DNA of 64,000 nt from Bacteroidetes bacterium UBA1312 (GCA_002307135.1 DBTQ01000023.1:1-64000), one strand, 5' to 3'; shown: positions 15,308 through 23,306, counted from the first letter of the stretch. Translations and numbers: made by a program. The notes: a model not told the origin generated them from the sequence alone.

Positions 15308-16096
15308 TTAAAATTGAAGAGGTATTTGCTTTTGACTTCTCGCAAGTGTTCCCTCACTTGTTTGAGCAGGTTTCCACTTTGGCATTCTCTTAAATGTTGC
15401 TATGATCGAATTTTTAAAGTAACTCGGACAACTCCCTTCAATCTCAACATCAATTATAGAACCATCTTTTTCAACAAAAAATTGAACGACTAATCTACCT
15501 GACCAATCTAAATCATCAGGTTTATCAATATTTTGAGAAATGTATTTTGTTAAAGCGTTTTCTCCACCAATAAATTCTGCATCTTTTGTAATTGTAACCA
15601 TTGCGGTTTCTCTGATGGTGTCTTTTTTTATTACTTCTTCTTTTTTAGGTTCTTTGTATGGATAGATGCTAATTATACAACGATTAAAATCTTTAGAATA
15701 CAATACATCATAGTATAATTTCTTATCTGTATTTCTAAAGTGTGTTTTTAAATCTTCTTCATTATTAAAGACATAATTACCTGTTTTTTTTATTGATTGA
15801 ATGGTATTTTTGGAACTTGGCATATTATTTACTTCGTAAGAAATCATGTTGCCATCATAAGAAGCCATTATAGTAATCAATTCTTTACCAGTAGTAGATT
15901 TTACCCATTTTCCACCACCTATATTTTTAAATTTTTGAGGTTGTAATATTTCTTTAACTTCTGTCGAAAATGTATAAGCGTTATTACTATTAAGCAATGC
16001 TAATTTTTGCAAAGTGCTTAACGAAACTTGACTGAAAGATTGTGTTGAAATCAACGCTAAAACCGCTACTGAAAAACTTTGTGATATGTACTTCAT
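15308..16096 (-). CDS. secreted protein with TonB C-terminal domain
   Basis: This 262-residue protein is started at the ATG complementary to 16094-16096, where a cleavable-looking signal (KYISQSFSVAVLALISTQSFSQ) begins. The last 90 residues form a TonB C-terminal domain: GGENALTKYISQNI, then LVVQFFVEKDGSIIDVEIEG and FKRMPKWKPAQ. TonB itself has an uncleaved N-terminal anchor and a proline-rich spacer; neither is seen here, so it may be a periplasmic TonB-like protein rather than an energy transducer. It is followed after four bases by the small secreted protein gene. The pair lies between the phosphorothioation operon and the mobile-element core and is probably cargo. Confidence 0.75.
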   Translation of the reverse strand: MKYISQSFSVAVLALISTQSFSQVSLSTLQKLALLNSNNAYTFSTEVKEILQPQKFKNIGGGKWVKSTTGKELITIMASYDGNMISYEVNNMPSSKNTIQSIKKTGNYVFNNEEDLKTHFRNTDKKLYYDVLYSKDFNRCIISIYPYKEPKKEEVIKKDTIRETAMVTITKDAEFIGGENALTKYISQNIDKPDDLDWSGRLVVQFFVEKDGSIIDVEIEGSCPSYFKNSIIATFKRMPKWKPAQTSEGTLARSQKQIPLQF

Positions 16097-16154
16097 AATT
16101 TTTTTTATGCTACCACATTCCACAAAAAAACAGGCTTGAAACGTTAGTCTCTAC

Positions 16155-16271
16155 CTGTCCTTGTGGGAGTCGAAGCCCAGTACAACAAAGTAAAGCAACG
16201 CTCAAGCCATAACTTGAGCATTTGCTAAACCTGTTCTGTTGTACTTTAAATTTTCGACTTTTCAAGGACAG
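16155..16271. repeat. 117-nt nested inverted repeat, possible structured RNA or folded ssDNA site
   Basis: Four sets of arms pair in register from outside to inside: CTGTCCTTG (16155-16163) with CAAGGACAG (16263-16271); AGTCGAA (16168-16174) with TTCGACT (16253-16259); AGTACAACA (16179-16187) with TGTTGTACT (16237-16245); GCTCAAG (16200-16206) with CTTGAGC (16213-16219) closing a 6-nt loop. A further AGCAA/TTGCT pair sits below the tip. The result is one long interrupted hairpin. It has no adjacent T run, so it is not a simple terminator. It may be a small RNA, or a site used as folded single-stranded DNA during transfer or recombination. Confidence 0.7.
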
Positions 16272-16659
16272 AAATCAGTTTGCGAAATGCAATATTTATT
16301 TTAATTAACTTTTATTTACTCAATATTTTACCTGTTTTGTTGGCTACAAATTTACACATTTTTCCGAGCTTGGAGTAATAGAACTGCACAAAGGTTTTGC
16401 TAAACATACTTTTTCCACCACCACCACAATTTTAGACAATAATAAATTAACTAAAAGCTAATACCATTGATGCTTTTGAGTATTTTTTATTCATTCCAAT
16501 GGAGAACATCAACACCTTCAAATTCCAATAATGAAAACGAGCTATTTCTTTGGCATTTTGGCTATTATCTAATATTTCTATCGTGGGAGAAAACAAAAGC
16601 TATCCAAGTAGCCTAAAAGTAAGTTCTTGCTGATTTTATGGTTATATCTGTAAAACAAA

Positions 16660-16689
16660 AAACTCTATTGGATTAAACCAGTAGAGTTT
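16660..16689. terminator. bidirectional-type terminator after the VirE-like gene
   Basis: AAACTCTATTGG (16660-16671), loop ATTAAA, CCAGTAGAGTTT (16678-16689): a 12-bp stem with one wobble. On the minus strand it is followed by a T-rich run, ending the leftward VirE-like transcript about 40 bases after its stop codon. Confidence 0.75.
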
Positions 16690-16726
16690 TTATAACTGTT
16701 GAGTAAAAGTTCCTACACTTCTTACA

Positions 16727-18007
16727 CTAACTTACTTTCCCTTTTTCAATTCTATAAAGTTCATATTCAGTACCCTTATTTGTTCTTTTGCTTTTGAATC
16801 CATATTTATTTAAGATTTTACCCAACTTAACAAGCTCTCCTTGATTTGGTTTTTTATAAATAATTTTTTCAAAAATTTCAAGCGTTAGCAAATGTTCAGG
16901 ACAATAATATTTATCTGTCAACTCTTTCAATTTTGAAACGCCATTTTTTATGGCTTCAATTGTTTCTCTTGAATTTGAACGAATGAACTCTTCATTATTC
17001 AATTGACCTGTCTTTATTTCAAGGGCGTATCTAAAAGTTGCTGTTTGTTCTGTAACATTAGGTGCTTTAGAATAATTCTCAAGTAATTTAATTTCTTCCA
17101 ATGATTTCACTAAAAACTGTTCATTGTTTTTTTCAACTTTCTTTTGGTCTTCCGCATCAAACCAATATTGAAAACCTGTCTTGTAAAGGTAGAATGCTTC
17201 TGTTAATACCAAATTCATATCAATATTATGGGTGCCATAATTTTCAAAACTATTGACTTCAAAAGATAAAAACCTACGATTACCTGTCAGGTCATACAAA
17301 AACTCTGTGCCATTTACTGAACCTATAAATGAAGCTCTACGGATAAAGTTTTCAGTATGGTAGCCATAAGCCTTGCGAAAACTTATTTTGCTTTTTGTAA
17401 CCAATTCTTTTAACTCGGTAACATTAGAATAGGTCATACTTGCCAATTCATCTAAATTAATAAGGCATTTATCCGATAAAAAGCCAAGAGTGTCTTTGTT
17501 TCCTAACTTAATGTTTCCTGCAAAATAGTAAGGCATCAAATCTTGAGGCATCAGATTTTCTACCCAAGTGCTTTTGCCAATTCCTTGATTTCCTGCCAAA
17601 ATTATACATTGATGATTGGTTACTTCATCTTCGAGCATACAAGCAACCCAAGCCACCAACCATTTTGTAAAAGCCCATTCAAAAAACTCATTATCGTGAG
17701 TGTCAATAGTTGCTAATAATTGTTTGATGTTTTCTTTGCCTGTTTGTGTTGGTAGGGCATTGAAATAGTCTTTGATTGGATTGTATGAAGTAACCAAATT
17801 TGAGTTTACAATAATCCTTAAATCTTGCAATTTTACATTTATACCTGCTTGTGCAAGTCCTATGATTAGGGAATGTATATCCCTATCTGTCATTGGTTGA
17901 TAGTTTGTATCTTGTGTAGAGCAAAACTCTACTTTGCTTGTTATTTCATTATATCTAAAATGATAATGTGCATCTAGATATTCTTGTATTTTACTTAATT
18001 CTTTCAT
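16727..18007 (-). CDS. VirE-like P-loop ATPase of a mobile element
   Basis: This 426-residue protein has a superfamily 3/VirE-type ATPase domain with Walker A AGNQGIGKST (138-147) and Walker B LINLDEL (182-188), preceded by a helical domain and followed by the motif TGNRRFLSFEV. The C-terminal 100 residues (YCPEHLLTLEIFEKII onward) form a winged-helix-like part common in Bacteroidota VirE/DUF3874 proteins. Such proteins accompany integrative elements and phage-inducible islands and probably act as replicative helicases. It is the last gene of a leftward HTH-Rep-VirE run and is followed by a terminator. No primase domain is visible at the N-terminus. Confidence 0.8.
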   Translation of the reverse strand: MKELSKIQEYLDAHYHFRYNEITSKVEFCSTQDTNYQPMTDRDIHSLIIGLAQAGINVKLQDLRIIVNSNLVTSYNPIKDYFNALPTQTGKENIKQLLATIDTHDNEFFEWAFTKWLVAWVACMLEDEVTNHQCIILAGNQGIGKSTWVENLMPQDLMPYYFAGNIKLGNKDTLGFLSDKCLINLDELASMTYSNVTELKELVTKSKISFRKAYGYHTENFIRRASFIGSVNGTEFLYDLTGNRRFLSFEVNSFENYGTHNIDMNLVLTEAFYLYKTGFQYWFDAEDQKKVEKNNEQFLVKSLEEIKLLENYSKAPNVTEQTATFRYALEIKTGQLNNEEFIRSNSRETIEAIKNGVSKLKELTDKYYCPEHLLTLEIFEKIIYKKPNQGELVKLGKILNKYGFKSKRTNKGTEYELYRIEKGKVS

Positions 18008-18066
18008 TTCTATTTAATTTTAAAAAATTTAATAATTACGCTTTTATCCAAGCGTGTAATTGTTGT

Positions 18067-18945
18067 TTATTTTGATAAAATGTTGTTCCAGTTTTCTACG
18101 AATAAATTACTTATGTTTTCAGCTAAATCTTGATTAGAATATTTATTTACAATTCGCTTAAACCTTCGCCTATGTGATGTGTAAGTAGATTTTGAATATT
18201 CTTTAGACAATCTTTTCCAATACCTCACATTACGAGCTTTGTAATAGAATAAGTGGTCTTTCATTGTTAGGTCTTGTTTTTCCATTAGGTAGCAGTCATC
18301 CATTAATATGTGCAAAAATTCTGCACTTACTTTTTTGCCTATTTTTTCCAATTTGCTTTTACTTTTTAAATCACTTAACCATCTTATGCCAATTGATTTT
18401 AAGAGAATCATATTAGTTACTCTGTATTCCAGTCGCAATACTCTTTCATCTAAATTTTCTTGCATTGATTTATCATAAATTTTTAGAGAATACTGCTGAT
18501 GCTTACACTCAAATCCAATGTTCTTATTGTATCTAACATAAGGCTTGAAAATGGTCAATTTATGTAGAAGTAGATTGTTGTCGATAGTATCAAATGATAT
18601 TATCGGTTCAAAAACATTAACCCCAAATTCTACATTTTGCACTTTCAATAATTTGGCATCAATTTTTATTTCTTGTGTTAATTGCCCTATAGCTTTTATG
18701 CAATCAGAAAATGTAAATTGATTGTAATTAATACCATTGTTGAATGCTTTGTGTAATGAACCTTGAATAGTTAAAGCATAGCCTTTTCGTAAAGTAAATT
18801 TTAACTCTCTGTAATAACCGATTTCTTTACTGCCAATTATTTCGGCTGTTTCAATGACCACTTTTGAAGTAAAATCAATGAACAATTTCAAAAAAACGAT
18901 TTCATCTTTGGTAAGTTCTTTGTACAATTTTATTCCGTCTATCAT
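18067..18945 (-). CDS. Rep-like replication initiation protein of the mobile element
   Basis: I choose the ATG complementary to 18943-18945 (MIDGIKLY), because the longer frame from 19008 would overlap the HTH gene and add a lysine-rich tail. The 292-residue protein has alternating strands and helices: KFTLRKGYALTIQGSLHKAFN, then QYSLKIYDKS and LRLEYRVTNM. This pattern, with YDK followed by RLEYR, is typical of rolling-circle-type Rep proteins of Bacteroidota filamentous phages and integrative elements. The catalytic tyrosine cannot be fixed by eye. It lies between the HTH gene and the VirE-like ATPase, consistent with a replication module. Confidence 0.55.
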   Translation of the reverse strand: MIDGIKLYKELTKDEIVFLKLFIDFTSKVVIETAEIIGSKEIGYYRELKFTLRKGYALTIQGSLHKAFNNGINYNQFTFSDCIKAIGQLTQEIKIDAKLLKVQNVEFGVNVFEPIISFDTIDNNLLLHKLTIFKPYVRYNKNIGFECKHQQYSLKIYDKSMQENLDERVLRLEYRVTNMILLKSIGIRWLSDLKSKSKLEKIGKKVSAEFLHILMDDCYLMEKQDLTMKDHLFYYKARNVRYWKRLSKEYSKSTYTSHRRRFKRIVNKYSNQDLAENISNLFVENWNNILSK

Positions 18946-18949
18946 AGTA

Positions 18950-19309
18950 TTAGTATTTAGAGGTTTTACAATTGCTTTTGCCAAACTTTTTTTCGTCTTC
19001 TTCTTCATCTAATTCGTCATAAGACTTTACAATATTTTTAAGTCTGTACTTATCTAATTCTGTTTTTTTGAAGTAGCGTAGCTTTCCAGTTTTGTGAAAA
19101 CTAATTGCTTTGTTACTGCATAATTTATCTAACCAAGACAATTTTATACCCAAATACTTTGATGCTTCTTTGGAATTTAAAATCTCTTGTGGATTAGCTA
19201 CAATTGATAAAATTGCATTTTCTAATTGTTCAAATCTTTGAACCAAAAGTTCGAACTGTTGTAGCATTGAGCCGTTTTCTGCGTTGTTGAAATCTTGTGT
19301 CATTATCAT
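18950..19309 (-). CDS. excisionase-like helix-turn-helix protein
   Basis: This 119-residue protein has an N-terminal coiled helix (residues 15-45) and a MerR/Xis-type winged helix at about 46-92: LNSKEASKYLGIKLSWLDKLC, then KAISFHKTGKLRYFKKTELDKY, the usual excisionase layout. The tail is acidic and lysine-rich. It is the first gene of the HTH-Rep-VirE run. It could direct excision with the tyrosine recombinase or control the replication genes. Confidence 0.8.
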   Translation of the reverse strand: MIMTQDFNNAENGSMLQQFELLVQRFEQLENAILSIVANPQEILNSKEASKYLGIKLSWLDKLCSNKAISFHKTGKLRYFKKTELDKYRLKNIVKSYDELDEEEDEKKFGKSNCKTSKY

Positions 19310-19357
19310 TTATTTTTGTTTGATAATGCAAGTGTACTATCGCAAATAGGGGGTAAT

Positions 19358-19382
19358 TTTCTGACTTAACCCAAGTCAGAAA
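19358..19382. promoter_or_regulatory. 10-bp hairpin upstream of the HTH/Rep genes, possible origin or operator
   Basis: TTTCTGACTT, loop AACCC, AAGTCAGAAA: a perfect 10-bp inverted repeat 49-73 bp before the HTH start. It lies outside the neighbouring terminator and has no T run of its own. In rolling-circle replicons the nick site lies in such a hairpin near rep, so this is a candidate origin; it may equally be an operator for the HTH protein. Confidence 0.4.
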
Positions 19383-19391
19383 GCATAAAAA

Positions 19392-19416
19392 AAAGACCCG
19401 CAAATAGTGGGTCTTT
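19392..19416 (-). terminator. terminator of the integrase-HDAC operon
   Basis: AAAGACCC (19392-19399) pairs with GGGTCTTT (19409-19416). On the minus strand the stem is followed by eight T, giving a textbook intrinsic terminator 24 bases after the stop codon of the 292-residue protein. Confidence 0.85.
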
Positions 19417-19439
19417 CAAGATGAAAATAATTTTATGAC

Positions 19440-20318
19440 TTACTTCTTAAGTCCTTCAATTTTTATAAATTGTTCAGCAATTTTTAAGTCTTTCATTAAT
19501 ACAATTATTATTTTGTTTATCTTATTCAATTCAGGTATTGAGCCTTCGGCTGTTGTTTTTGCAAATTTTTCTGACACAAACTCAACAGTTTTAAGTTCTC
19601 CTGTTATTTTGTCTTTGGTTCGCTTTCTAAAACAATTGGCAGTAATTGTCCATCTGTTATGATATTCTTCTTCAATAATTTTGTTGATTCTTAAAATGGT
19701 AATAAAGTGCTTTAATTGATAGTCGCTACCAGTCCAAATAATTCTATTTTCAAAAGGAATTACTTCATTTGAACCTTTAAATATTGCTTTGAATTTGGGG
19801 GTGTTATTTCCGTTTGGTGTATTGTCCTCAATAAAACCATTTACAATCATTCTGCTATATAAATCTGCAATATGTGATAATTGAGCATCAATATTTTTGA
19901 ACCTATATCTAAAAGTTAAGTGCTTTGGGACACGATTTTTAATAATTTCTTTAGCGGAAATATCAATGTTATTTACTTCTCTATAAATCTGCGTTAGATT
20001 ATTCAGTTTTCTGTTTAAAAACTGTTCGTTTGCCTTGTGCTTTTCTTCATTCGTTAAAGGTTCTGTTTTGATGAAAGGCTTTTTTAGCAATACGATACTT
20101 TCAATGGTTTTGTTTTGATAATGCTCTTTAAAATAGGTTTCTAAAATTTTATCAATCTTTTCTTCGGTTAAATTTCGTTGTAAAAAATCTGCATATAATT
20201 CTTTGCCCTCTTTGTTGAGCAAACTCATTTGATACTTGAATAATTTGTAGCTATTCTCACGAGTGGTTATTAAATCAACCAAATATTCTTTACTAATACT
20301 ATCGCCAATTGAAGTCAT
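19440..20318 (-). CDS. unknown 292-residue protein coupled to the HDAC-like gene
   Basis: I do not recognise this protein. It is soluble, helical and lysine-rich, with no signal or membrane segment. Its first half is predicted coil/helix; the second half contains RVPKHLTFRYRFKNIDAQLS and RIIWTGSDYQLKHFITILR, which look like a folded alpha/beta or helical domain. It starts 20 bp inside the HDAC-like gene, so translation is almost certainly coupled, and it ends the five-gene operon just before a strong terminator. Such a tight link suggests that the two proteins act together, for example as enzyme and substrate or effector and regulator; no function can be read from sequence. Confidence 0.75.
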   Translation of the reverse strand: MTSIGDSISKEYLVDLITTRENSYKLFKYQMSLLNKEGKELYADFLQRNLTEEKIDKILETYFKEHYQNKTIESIVLLKKPFIKTEPLTNEEKHKANEQFLNRKLNNLTQIYREVNNIDISAKEIIKNRVPKHLTFRYRFKNIDAQLSHIADLYSRMIVNGFIEDNTPNGNNTPKFKAIFKGSNEVIPFENRIIWTGSDYQLKHFITILRINKIIEEEYHNRWTITANCFRKRTKDKITGELKTVEFVSEKFAKTTAEGSIPELNKINKIIIVLMKDLKIAEQFIKIEGLKK

Positions 20319-21267
20319 ATTTTCTTTGCTTTACATTTGGCATATATTCAATTTCTGCACCACACAGAACATTTAAACACATTACCAAATCTGATGTGTG
20401 CAAAGATAAAACACTTTCAAAATTATCCTTGCGATAACCTCCAAAAAGTGATAATGTCAAAGGAATTAATTTTTTAGTTTTCTTTTCGGTCTGTTTAATC
20501 CATTCATAAACAATTTTACTGCATTCAATCCATTGCGAAGTTGTTAATTGTCCGCCTAAATCATCATGTAAATGCGAATCTGCACCGTGTGCAAAAACAA
20601 TATAATGTACCTCATCATTAGCAATTTTAGAAGCCAATATTTTTAACCTTCGCTTTAAATCTGCAATGTATTTTAGTCCGTTATCAATAGGATTAATGTT
20701 GCAACCATAAGGAATTGCTTTATCTAAATCTGGCACATAATCGTAACTGTCATTTATGGAATTTCCAAAATGTCCGTCCAAATCTAAATATGCACCACTC
20801 AAACCAAACTCATCATAAATTTTAATTGAAGCAATTACTTGACCACTAAATGAACAAAAAGCATTTCCCCTGTCAGGCGTGGCGTGATGGAAACCCGAAG
20901 TATTACTAAAAGTAACTTGTTGAGGTTCTAAAATGCTTTCTCTAATTGCATTGTAAAGCGAAGCATTTGTATAAGTCAAACTTTCTAAAAATTGTTTGCT
21001 CCATTTCAAACTACTGCTTTCACAAAGTGGCTTTCTACCCTTAAACATAGCATCTACATAGCTTTTGTAATGAGCTATGTAGAAATCATCTTTTACAAAT
21101 GGTTCAAAGTCATTTACTATTTCAAAATAATCAAACAAGTTGTTTTCTTCCAAAAATTCTAATAATAATTTTGGCTTTAATGGAGACTTTGAAACATTGT
21201 TTTTGCTATCCTTTTTTAAAACCTGTTTGGTATTGTAAAAAGTTTTTATTATTGAATTTTTATACAT
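20299..21267 (-). CDS. HDAC-family zinc deacetylase-like protein
   Basis: This 322-residue protein shows the fold and active site of the arginase/histone-deacetylase superfamily. The paired histidines are H127-H128 (GFHHATPDRG). Zinc ligands would be D164 and H166 in YLDLDGHFGN and D230 in AHGADSHLHDD, and the transition-state tyrosine is Y278 in LFGGYRK. All catalytic positions appear intact. Family members remove acetyl groups from lysines or polyamines. The protein is unusual in context: it starts 8 bp inside the recombinase gene and overlaps the following unknown gene by 20 bp. It is not near any acetoin or polyamine genes, the common bacterial contexts. Substrate unknown; a role in element control or defence is inference. 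Confidence 0.8.
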   Translation of the reverse strand: MYKNSIIKTFYNTKQVLKKDSKNNVSKSPLKPKLLLEFLEENNLFDYFEIVNDFEPFVKDDFYIAHYKSYVDAMFKGRKPLCESSSLKWSKQFLESLTYTNASLYNAIRESILEPQQVTFSNTSGFHHATPDRGNAFCSFSGQVIASIKIYDEFGLSGAYLDLDGHFGNSINDSYDYVPDLDKAIPYGCNINPIDNGLKYIADLKRRLKILASKIANDEVHYIVFAHGADSHLHDDLGGQLTTSQWIECSKIVYEWIKQTEKKTKKLIPLTLSLFGGYRKDNFESVLSLHTSDLVMCLNVLCGAEIEYMPNVKQRKYDFNWR

Positions 21268-22363
21268 TGAAAGAGATGTTTAATACAGGTAAATTATCTA
21301 CTGCTTTGCGTTTTGTGTCATCAATTATTTTTCCATAAATCTGTGTAGTGCTTACTTTTTTATGACCTAACAATTTTGATAAAACATAAATATCCGTTCC
21401 GTGAGTAAGTTGCAATGTTGCAAAAGTGTGTCGTGCTATATGAAAGGTTACATTTTTTCTAACACCTGCATCTAAAGCCCAATGTTTCAGCATTCTGTTG
21501 TTTCTATCGCTATAAGTTAAGCCTTGAAAAACGACTTCATCGCTTAATTTTTCATCTCCTAAAAATGCTCTTGCTTGTTCATTTATTTGCAACACTTCAT
21601 TATTCTTTGTTTTTTTCTGTGTATAAACAATATGATAACCCATTTCGTTACTGTGTTTTATTTCGCTCCATTTTAATTTTATCATATCTGAAATACGAAG
21701 ACCAGTAAGACATCCAAACAAAAACACTCTTTTATACAATTCATCCTTACAATCGGTTACTGCCAATTTTTCTAACTCTTCTAATGTCAAATAATCTCTT
21801 TGCGATTCAATAGTTTTAGGCGTGTGTACATTGTGCAAAGGGTCGTCAAAAATCAATTTATCTCTTTTGGCTTCGTGTATGGCGTGGCGTAAAATATTGA
21901 AATAAGATGCAGCCGAATTTTGAGATAGATTTTTCAATAGAAACATTTTAAAATCTTCTAACCATTCTTTATTTATTTGAGCAAATGTTGGTTTGCATTT
22001 TTCTTTATCCGTAAATTTTATCAATTGCTTATAGGTACTATCCCAATGATTAAAATTTAGTCCTGACATTTCTCTTTTGTCAGTTAGCATTTTAAAATAT
22101 TGTACAAAATTGCCGTACTTACTTTTAGTTATTTTTATACCATAAAAACCCTCTTGCAACTCAAGCATTTTCTTTGCTCTAATTTGTTCCGCCAAACTTT
22201 TTGTATTAGTGTTGTGCGTTCTTTCTTGAATTGATTTAGGTTTTGTAAATACTTTTAGCTTTAAAGATTCCTTATATCTTTCGTTTTTTGCACGATAAAT
22301 ATCAAGGTATAAACTTTTTTCGTTGCCATTATTAATGGATTTTTCTCTAATTGTTACTTTCAT
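21260..22363 (-). CDS. tyrosine recombinase (integrase) of the element
   Basis: This 367-residue integrase has the Bacteroidota layout: an N-terminal arm-binding part (about 1-80), a SAM-like core-binding domain (83-185) and a catalytic domain with R223 (CLTGLRISD), K251 region, H308-x2-R311 (HIARHTFAT), H334 (LLGHKKVSTT) and nucleophile Y343 (QIYGKI). All residues are present, so it should be active. It lies about 1.1 kb from the 3' end of mnmE, the place where its attachment site would be expected. It overlaps the HDAC-like gene by 8 bp, so enzyme and cargo are expressed together. Confidence 0.92.
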   Translation of the reverse strand: MKVTIREKSINNGNEKSLYLDIYRAKNERYKESLKLKVFTKPKSIQERTHNTNTKSLAEQIRAKKMLELQEGFYGIKITKSKYGNFVQYFKMLTDKREMSGLNFNHWDSTYKQLIKFTDKEKCKPTFAQINKEWLEDFKMFLLKNLSQNSAASYFNILRHAIHEAKRDKLIFDDPLHNVHTPKTIESQRDYLTLEELEKLAVTDCKDELYKRVFLFGCLTGLRISDMIKLKWSEIKHSNEMGYHIVYTQKKTKNNEVLQINEQARAFLGDEKLSDEVVFQGLTYSDRNNRMLKHWALDAGVRKNVTFHIARHTFATLQLTHGTDIYVLSKLLGHKKVSTTQIYGKIIDDTKRKAVDNLPVLNISFNV

Positions 22364-22389
22364 TTTTATAAAATTTATATTGTTAAAAA

Positions 22390-22737
22390 TTAATACTCGG
22401 TTGGTAAAAGCACTATGCCATCAGATAGCCAAATGGTACAGCTATCAAAAGGAAAATCGCTGAAAGGAATGGATTGTGTTGCTATGATATTATCGTTTCC
22501 ATCTGTTGCAATTACAACATATTCATTTTCATTTATTCGTTTCAATTCCCATACTTGAAAAGGTTCATTTCTTACTTTTTCATTTGTTTGATGGCTTCCG
22601 ATTAAATCTATTAACCAATAACATGAACACTTTTCAGCTAATGCTTTTACACCATCGGTATAAACTATTTCAAGCCAATGTTTATAGTAGTTTTCAGTAC
22701 CTGTGTAATCATTAAATAAATCGTTAGCATTTGTCAT
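22390..22737 (-). CDS. DUF6876-like small protein
   Basis: The 115-residue protein begins MTNANDLFNDYTGTENYYKHW and continues with YTDGVKALAEKCSCYWLIDLIGS and an alpha/beta tail. I recognise this as a common Bacteroidota accessory-genome family of unknown function (DUF6876 type), found on integrative elements. It overlaps the zinc-finger HTH gene by 14 bp and is 26 bp from the integrase, so it belongs to the same operon. Confidence 0.6.
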   Translation of the reverse strand: MTNANDLFNDYTGTENYYKHWLEIVYTDGVKALAEKCSCYWLIDLIGSHQTNEKVRNEPFQVWELKRINENEYVVIATDGNDNIIATQSIPFSDFPFDSCTIWLSDGIVLLPTEY

Positions 22738-23128
22738 TAGTAGTATTTTTTAGTTGATTTTTATTGATAAGAATTTTGTTGCCTTGCTTTATTATTGCTA
22801 CTTCATTGCGTTGAATCATTCTTGTAAGCGTTTTTCGATGAATGTTCATTAGCTCACAATACTTTTCAGGGCTTAGTAATTCTTCTTTTGAAATTTGTTG
22901 TTTTACTCCGTACAATTCAAGAGCTATTTCAATTCTTTCAACAGATACTAATAATTTGTGAAGAAGCCTTTTGTAGATTTCATTATCGTTAAACATATTT
23001 TCTTTATCCTGTCTAACTTTCATTTTGTGGCTCAAATTTGCACATCTATTTGAGCAAGATTTTGTGTTGTACTTCTGTGCTACAAACTCTTTATTACAAA
23101 AGTTGCACATTCGTTTATATTCTGCCAT
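22724..23128 (-). CDS. zinc-finger plus HTH DNA-binding protein
   Basis: This 134-residue protein has a short N-terminal zinc knuckle with C8-x2-C11 (CNFC) and C25/C29 (CSNRC), a helical middle (about 45-80), and a C-terminal excisionase-like helix-turn-helix (LLSPEKYCELMNIHRKTLTRMIQRNE). It is the first gene of the integrase operon and the closest gene to mnmE. It probably regulates the operon or serves as a directionality factor. Its start codon ATG at 23128 follows the 360-bp attachment region. Confidence 0.7.
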   Translation of the reverse strand: MAEYKRMCNFCNKEFVAQKYNTKSCSNRCANLSHKMKVRQDKENMFNDNEIYKRLLHKLLVSVERIEIALELYGVKQQISKEELLSPEKYCELMNIHRKTLTRMIQRNEVAIIKQGNKILINKNQLKNTTNDKC

Positions 23129-23217
23129 CTCTTAAAATTTGACACAAATCTGATGCGAAAAAACGACATGGAACACCAGCCAAAGGAAGTAAAAGGAAGG
23201 GAAACAAAACGGAAGTA

Positions 23218-23246
23218 TTACCTGCATTAGCTTTGAATGCAGGTAA
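23218..23246. repeat. 11-bp perfect inverted repeat
   Basis: TTACCTGCATT, 7-base loop, AATGCAGGTAA. It is followed by a run of six A on the plus strand, with no T run on either strand after the stem, so it is not a usual terminator. Candidate protein-binding site. Confidence 0.6.
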
Positions 23247-23288
23247 AAAAGTGTGAATTTTTAAGAAAAAAAGTATGGGGGGTAGATT

Positions 23289-23306
23289 TGTCCATCTTGA
23301 TGGACA
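23289..23306. repeat. 8-bp inverted repeat
   Basis: TGTCCATC-TT-GATGGACA is a perfect palindrome around two bases, followed within six bases by another TGGACA. Likely binding site for the operon's HTH proteins or the recombinase. Confidence 0.5.

Larger units (their letters stand above)
16097..16726. other. 630-bp noncoding region of the mobile element
   Basis: No reading frame here is convincing. The left part (16155-16271) is a nested inverted repeat; the right end (16660-16689) is a terminator hairpin. Between them, AT-rich sequence at about 16600-16615 (AAGTAGCCTAAAAG) nearly repeats the core of the terminator at 14795-14810 (AAGGTAGCCTAAAAC), suggesting a shared degraded repeat. Confidence 0.5.

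Noticed and set aside
14839..16096. Reading the two secreted proteins as part of the phosphorothioation operon
   Set aside because: A terminator hairpin with a T run at 14785-14821 separates them from sspB, and both are exported proteins.
16157..16200. tRNA-like segment (GGAGTCGAAGCCC resembles a T-arm)
   Set aside because: No acceptor stem, anticodon arm or CCA-compatible end can be formed; the bases belong to the nested inverted repeat.
16155..16271. Integron attC site
   Set aside because: The length fits, but no R' GTTRRRY and R'' RYYYAAC core pair is found at the ends and there is no integron integrase in the window.
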